Below, piece by piece: positions 61,712 through 64,000 of a DNA stretch of 64,000 bases (its first letter is position 1; every line of letters starts with the position of its first letter). The translations under genes were made by a program, and so were the position numbers. The stretch is from DATJLY01 sp035532935 (GTDB taxonomy: Bacteria; Pseudomonadota; Alphaproteobacteria; ATCC43930; CGMCC-115725), in the NCBI GenBank assembly GCA_035532935.1, contig DATKQE010000077.1, forward strand, positions 1 to 64,000, written 5' to 3'. Below the pieces are notes generated by a model, which worked only from the letters and a program-made list of their open reading frames with translations, did no database searches and was not told the origin of the DNA.

Positions 61712-62095
61712 ATATTCGGTGCGGCCATTCGTCGATGTCGCGACGAAGCCGGTTGCGGTATGGCTGAGGTCGCGGCCCTGAATAAATTGTACGAATTGAG
61801 GCGGTCGGATGCGGCACTGCGACGGGAGGAAAGTGCCGCAATGACGGGCAAAAGCGGCCAATCGGCCTGAAACGGTCCGGCCGGTGCTCCAAGCTGGGCC
61901 TCGCGGACGCTGCCTTTGGGCTTCCGACGCCCGCCGCAGAATGCTAACGTTCGCGCGAGTTGCCGGTCCATCAGCGGGGGATGTCGGTCCAATCTATAAG
62001 TGTCCCTGATTTTGTGGGATCGAGCTGCACCGAAATTGCAGCGGCCGTCCCGAACGATCGCCCCGGAACACGGTACGCGATATTTGGAGGCACGA
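61712..62095. other. Intergenic stretch before the TonB-dependent receptor gene
   Basis: 384 bases with no gene that I can support. Part of it (about 61830-61960, AATGACGGGCAAAAGCGG and following) has the look of the degenerate dispersed repeats common between genes of Rhizobiales, but I cannot confirm this. The ribosome binding site GGAGG at 62086-62090 belongs to the receptor gene. Confidence 0.4.
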
Positions 62096-64000
62096 GTGGG
62101 GAGCGCAGGGAAGGCTTGCTGCTGCGATAGGCGATCGCGGACGCGCAGGCGTTTTGACCACCATCGAGCTTGCACCATTGGGATGGGGATTGCGGCCATC
62201 TCCAGCCTTATCGCGCTGCAATCGCCGGCGGCTCAGACCATTGAAGAGCTCAAAAGCCTGTCGATCGACCAACTCGCCAATATCAAGATCACGTCCGTCT
62301 CCAAATCCGCCGAGCCGCTCAGCGACGCGGCGGCTGCCATCTATGTCATCAGCCACGACGACATCATCCGCTCCGGTGCGACCACCATTCCGGAGATTCT
62401 GCGCTTGGCGCCGAACTTGGAGGTCGCACAGCTCAACGCGTCCACCTACGCGATATCGGCGCGCGGCTTCAACGTCGGCAACAACGCCAGCATGTCGAAC
62501 AAGCTGCTCGTCCTGATCGATGGCCGCAGCGTCTATACACCGCTGTTCGCGGGCGTTTACTGGGACATGCTCGGGGTTCTGCCCGAGGATATCGAACGCA
62601 TCGAAGTGATCAGCGGACCGGGCGCGACCCTGTGGGGATCCAATGCCGTCAACGGCGTGATCAATATCATCACGCGTAAAGCCGCCGACACGCAGGGCGG
62701 TGTTCTGGACTTGGGCGCCGGGAATCAGGAACGCGCTGCGAGCCTGCAATATGGGGGCCGGCTGACCGGCGATCTGACCTATCGCGTCCACGCCGAGGGC
62801 TACCAGTTCAGTCCGAACAAGACCGCGGCCGGCTTCGATGCGGAGGATGCCTGGTCGAAGCCTCAAGGCGGATTCCGGGTCGACTGGACTCCTCCCGGGG
62901 AGTTCGTCTCCGTGCAGAGCGACATTTTCCAAGCCTCCGAAGAGCCGGGTGCCTCCATTGGCGGCCGCGACCTGGTCGCGAGTTGGCAACATCAGCTGGA
63001 TGACGGATCGTCGTTTCAGACGCAAGCCTATTACGACGTGGCAAAGCGCCACGTCGACAATGGCGGCGGCGGGTTCACGGTCGACACCTATGACCTGAGC
63101 GGCCAGCACAGCTTCGCCCTGGGAAGCTGGAACCAGATCATTTGGGGCCTGGGCGATCGGATCATCTCGTACGAGATCGAAAATACGCCGACGCTGCTGT
63201 TCGAACCGGCAGGCCGCACGCTCAATCTCGCCAACCTGTTTGTCCAGGACACCGCGGCGCTTACCAACACGGTCAAACTCGCAGTAGGCACAAAGCTCGA
63301 AAACGAGCCCTATACCGGGGTCCAACTGATGCCGAGCGCGCGGATCTCGTGGAAGGTCACAGACAATGCCCTGCTGTGGTCCGCGGTATCGCGCGCGGTG
63401 CGCGCGCCGACCCCGGTCGATCGCGACCTGATCGAACGCTCGGGATCGGTCGATGTCCTGAGGGGATCGTTTAACTTCATGCCGGAGGTGCTGACCGCCT
63501 ACGAGATCGGCACCCGTGTCCAAGCATCGCCGCGCGTGTCGTTTTCGATCTCGGCGTTCTACAATTTCTACGACGATCTTCGCAGCATCGAGGTCTCACC
63601 GGTTACGTTTCTGCCGCTGAAGTGGGGCAATCTGATGGAGGGGCGTGTCTACGGCACCGAAGTCTGGGGCACCTACCGGGTCGCCGATTGGTGGCGATTG
63701 AGTGCCGGCTTCAACGTCCAGCATGAGCATTTGAGATTCAAGCCCGGCAGCAGCGAGATCGGGGGCCTGTCGTTTGCGGCCGACGATCCCAACCATCAGG
63801 CCTCGCTGCGGTCATCCATGGATCTTGGCAAGAACGTCACGGCGGACGCGTTCTTGCGCTATGTCGGCGCCCTGCACAATCCCGGAGTCCCCGACTATGC
63901 CGAACTCGATCTGCGGCTTGGCTGGAAGGTCACGTCATCGCTGGGGATATCGATTTCGGGATTCAACCTGATTCATTCGCGCCATCCCGAATTCGTCGAG
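62096..64000 (+). CDS. TonB-dependent outer-membrane receptor (partial, runs off window)
   Basis: 635 codons are visible without a stop. The GTG at 62096 is chosen because GGAGG lies five bases upstream; it gives an Arg-rich n-region and a hydrophobic core (IGMGIAAISSLIAL) ending near SPAAQT. An ATG at 62183 would give a signal without basic residues. The plug domain (about residues 60-185) has SLSIDQLANIKITSVSKSAE, IYVISHDDIIRSGATTIPE and GPGATLWGSNAVNGVINIIT; the beta-barrel follows, with RVRAPTPVDRDL-like extracellular parts. It imports a chelate or cofactor; the ligand is not evident. The end is beyond the window. Confidence 0.93.
   Translation, partial: MGSAGKACCCDRRSRTRRRFDHHRACTIGMGIAAISSLIALQSPAAQTIEELKSLSIDQLANIKITSVSKSAEPLSDAAAAIYVISHDDIIRSGATTIPEILRLAPNLEVAQLNASTYAISARGFNVGNNASMSNKLLVLIDGRSVYTPLFAGVYWDMLGVLPEDIERIEVISGPGATLWGSNAVNGVINIITRKAADTQGGVLDLGAGNQERAASLQYGGRLTGDLTYRVHAEGYQFSPNKTAAGFDAEDAWSKPQGGFRVDWTPPGEFVSVQSDIFQASEEPGASIGGRDLVASWQHQLDDGSSFQTQAYYDVAKRHVDNGGGGFTVDTYDLSGQHSFALGSWNQIIWGLGDRIISYEIENTPTLLFEPAGRTLNLANLFVQDTAALTNTVKLAVGTKLENEPYTGVQLMPSARISWKVTDNALLWSAVSRAVRAPTPVDRDLIERSGSVDVLRGSFNFMPEVLTAYEIGTRVQASPRVSFSISAFYNFYDDLRSIEVSPVTFLPLKWGNLMEGRVYGTEVWGTYRVADWWRLSAGFNVQHEHLRFKPGSSEIGGLSFAADDPNHQASLRSSMDLGKNVTADAFLRYVGALHNPGVPDYAELDLRLGWKVTSSLGISISGFNLIHSRHPEFVE

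Noticed and set aside
61830..61960. Possible dispersed repeat of the kind found between genes in Rhizobiales
   Set aside because: Only one copy is in the window, so the impression rests on memory; a genome-wide search for further copies would decide it.

Overview
The window is high-G+C DNA with dense, mostly co-directional gene blocks. Its layout suits an alphaproteobacterium: a minCDE locus, many Tat signal peptides, TctABC and taurine/nitrate-type ABC importers, and FNR/FixK-type boxes. The exact taxon cannot be read from this sequence. No rRNA, tRNA, insertion sequence or CRISPR array was seen.

Region 1 (1-8.3 kb): minC-minD-minE on the minus strand; a decayed D-aminoacylase-like pseudogene; an ABC-F ATPase; a cytosolic substrate-binding-like protein with an in-frame relic after its stop; a metallo-beta-lactamase-fold protein and a methyltransferase.

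Region 2 (8.4-36 kb): an accessory catabolic region, probably for aromatic or carboxylated organic compounds. It holds a flavin-dependent monooxygenase; a minus-strand operon (Rieske oxygenase, ThDP enzyme, SsuABC/TauABC-type importer); an orphan molybdenum hydroxylase large subunit; a TctCAB transporter; an SDR-cupin-GntR unit; an ACMSD-type amidohydrolase; and two MFS carriers. These are followed by a metallo-beta-lactamase/DUF169 pair divergent from a GrdB-like selenoprotein, then a dihydroxyphthalate-decarboxylase-like protein, an HpaB-type hydroxylase and an MmgE/PrpD protein. Three near-identical or related operator-like sites (16059, 21666, 24144) precede three of these units and probably bind the local GntR regulator.

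Region 3 (31.7-55.8 kb): probably a low-oxygen/energy island. FNR/FixK-like boxes (TTGAT-N4-ATCAA with at most one mismatch) precede a small membrane protein, an ornithine-decarboxylase/P-loop/carbamate-kinase/RMD1 operon, a periplasmic PaoABC-like aldehyde oxidoreductase operon, and a divergent pair of L,D-transpeptidases. The oxidoreductase genes run through a Tat-exported nitroreductase-fold gene into a complete N-type ATPase operon, atpDCQRBEFAG.

Region 4 (56-64 kb): a polyamine-type ABC importer, a second flavin-dependent monooxygenase, and a TonB-dependent receptor cut off by the window end.

The most notable observation is the interrupted gene at 30422-31645. An in-frame TGA lies in a UxxC motif and is followed at once by a bacterial SECIS-like hairpin, so two apparent genes are best read as one selenoprotein of the glycine/betaine reductase B family.
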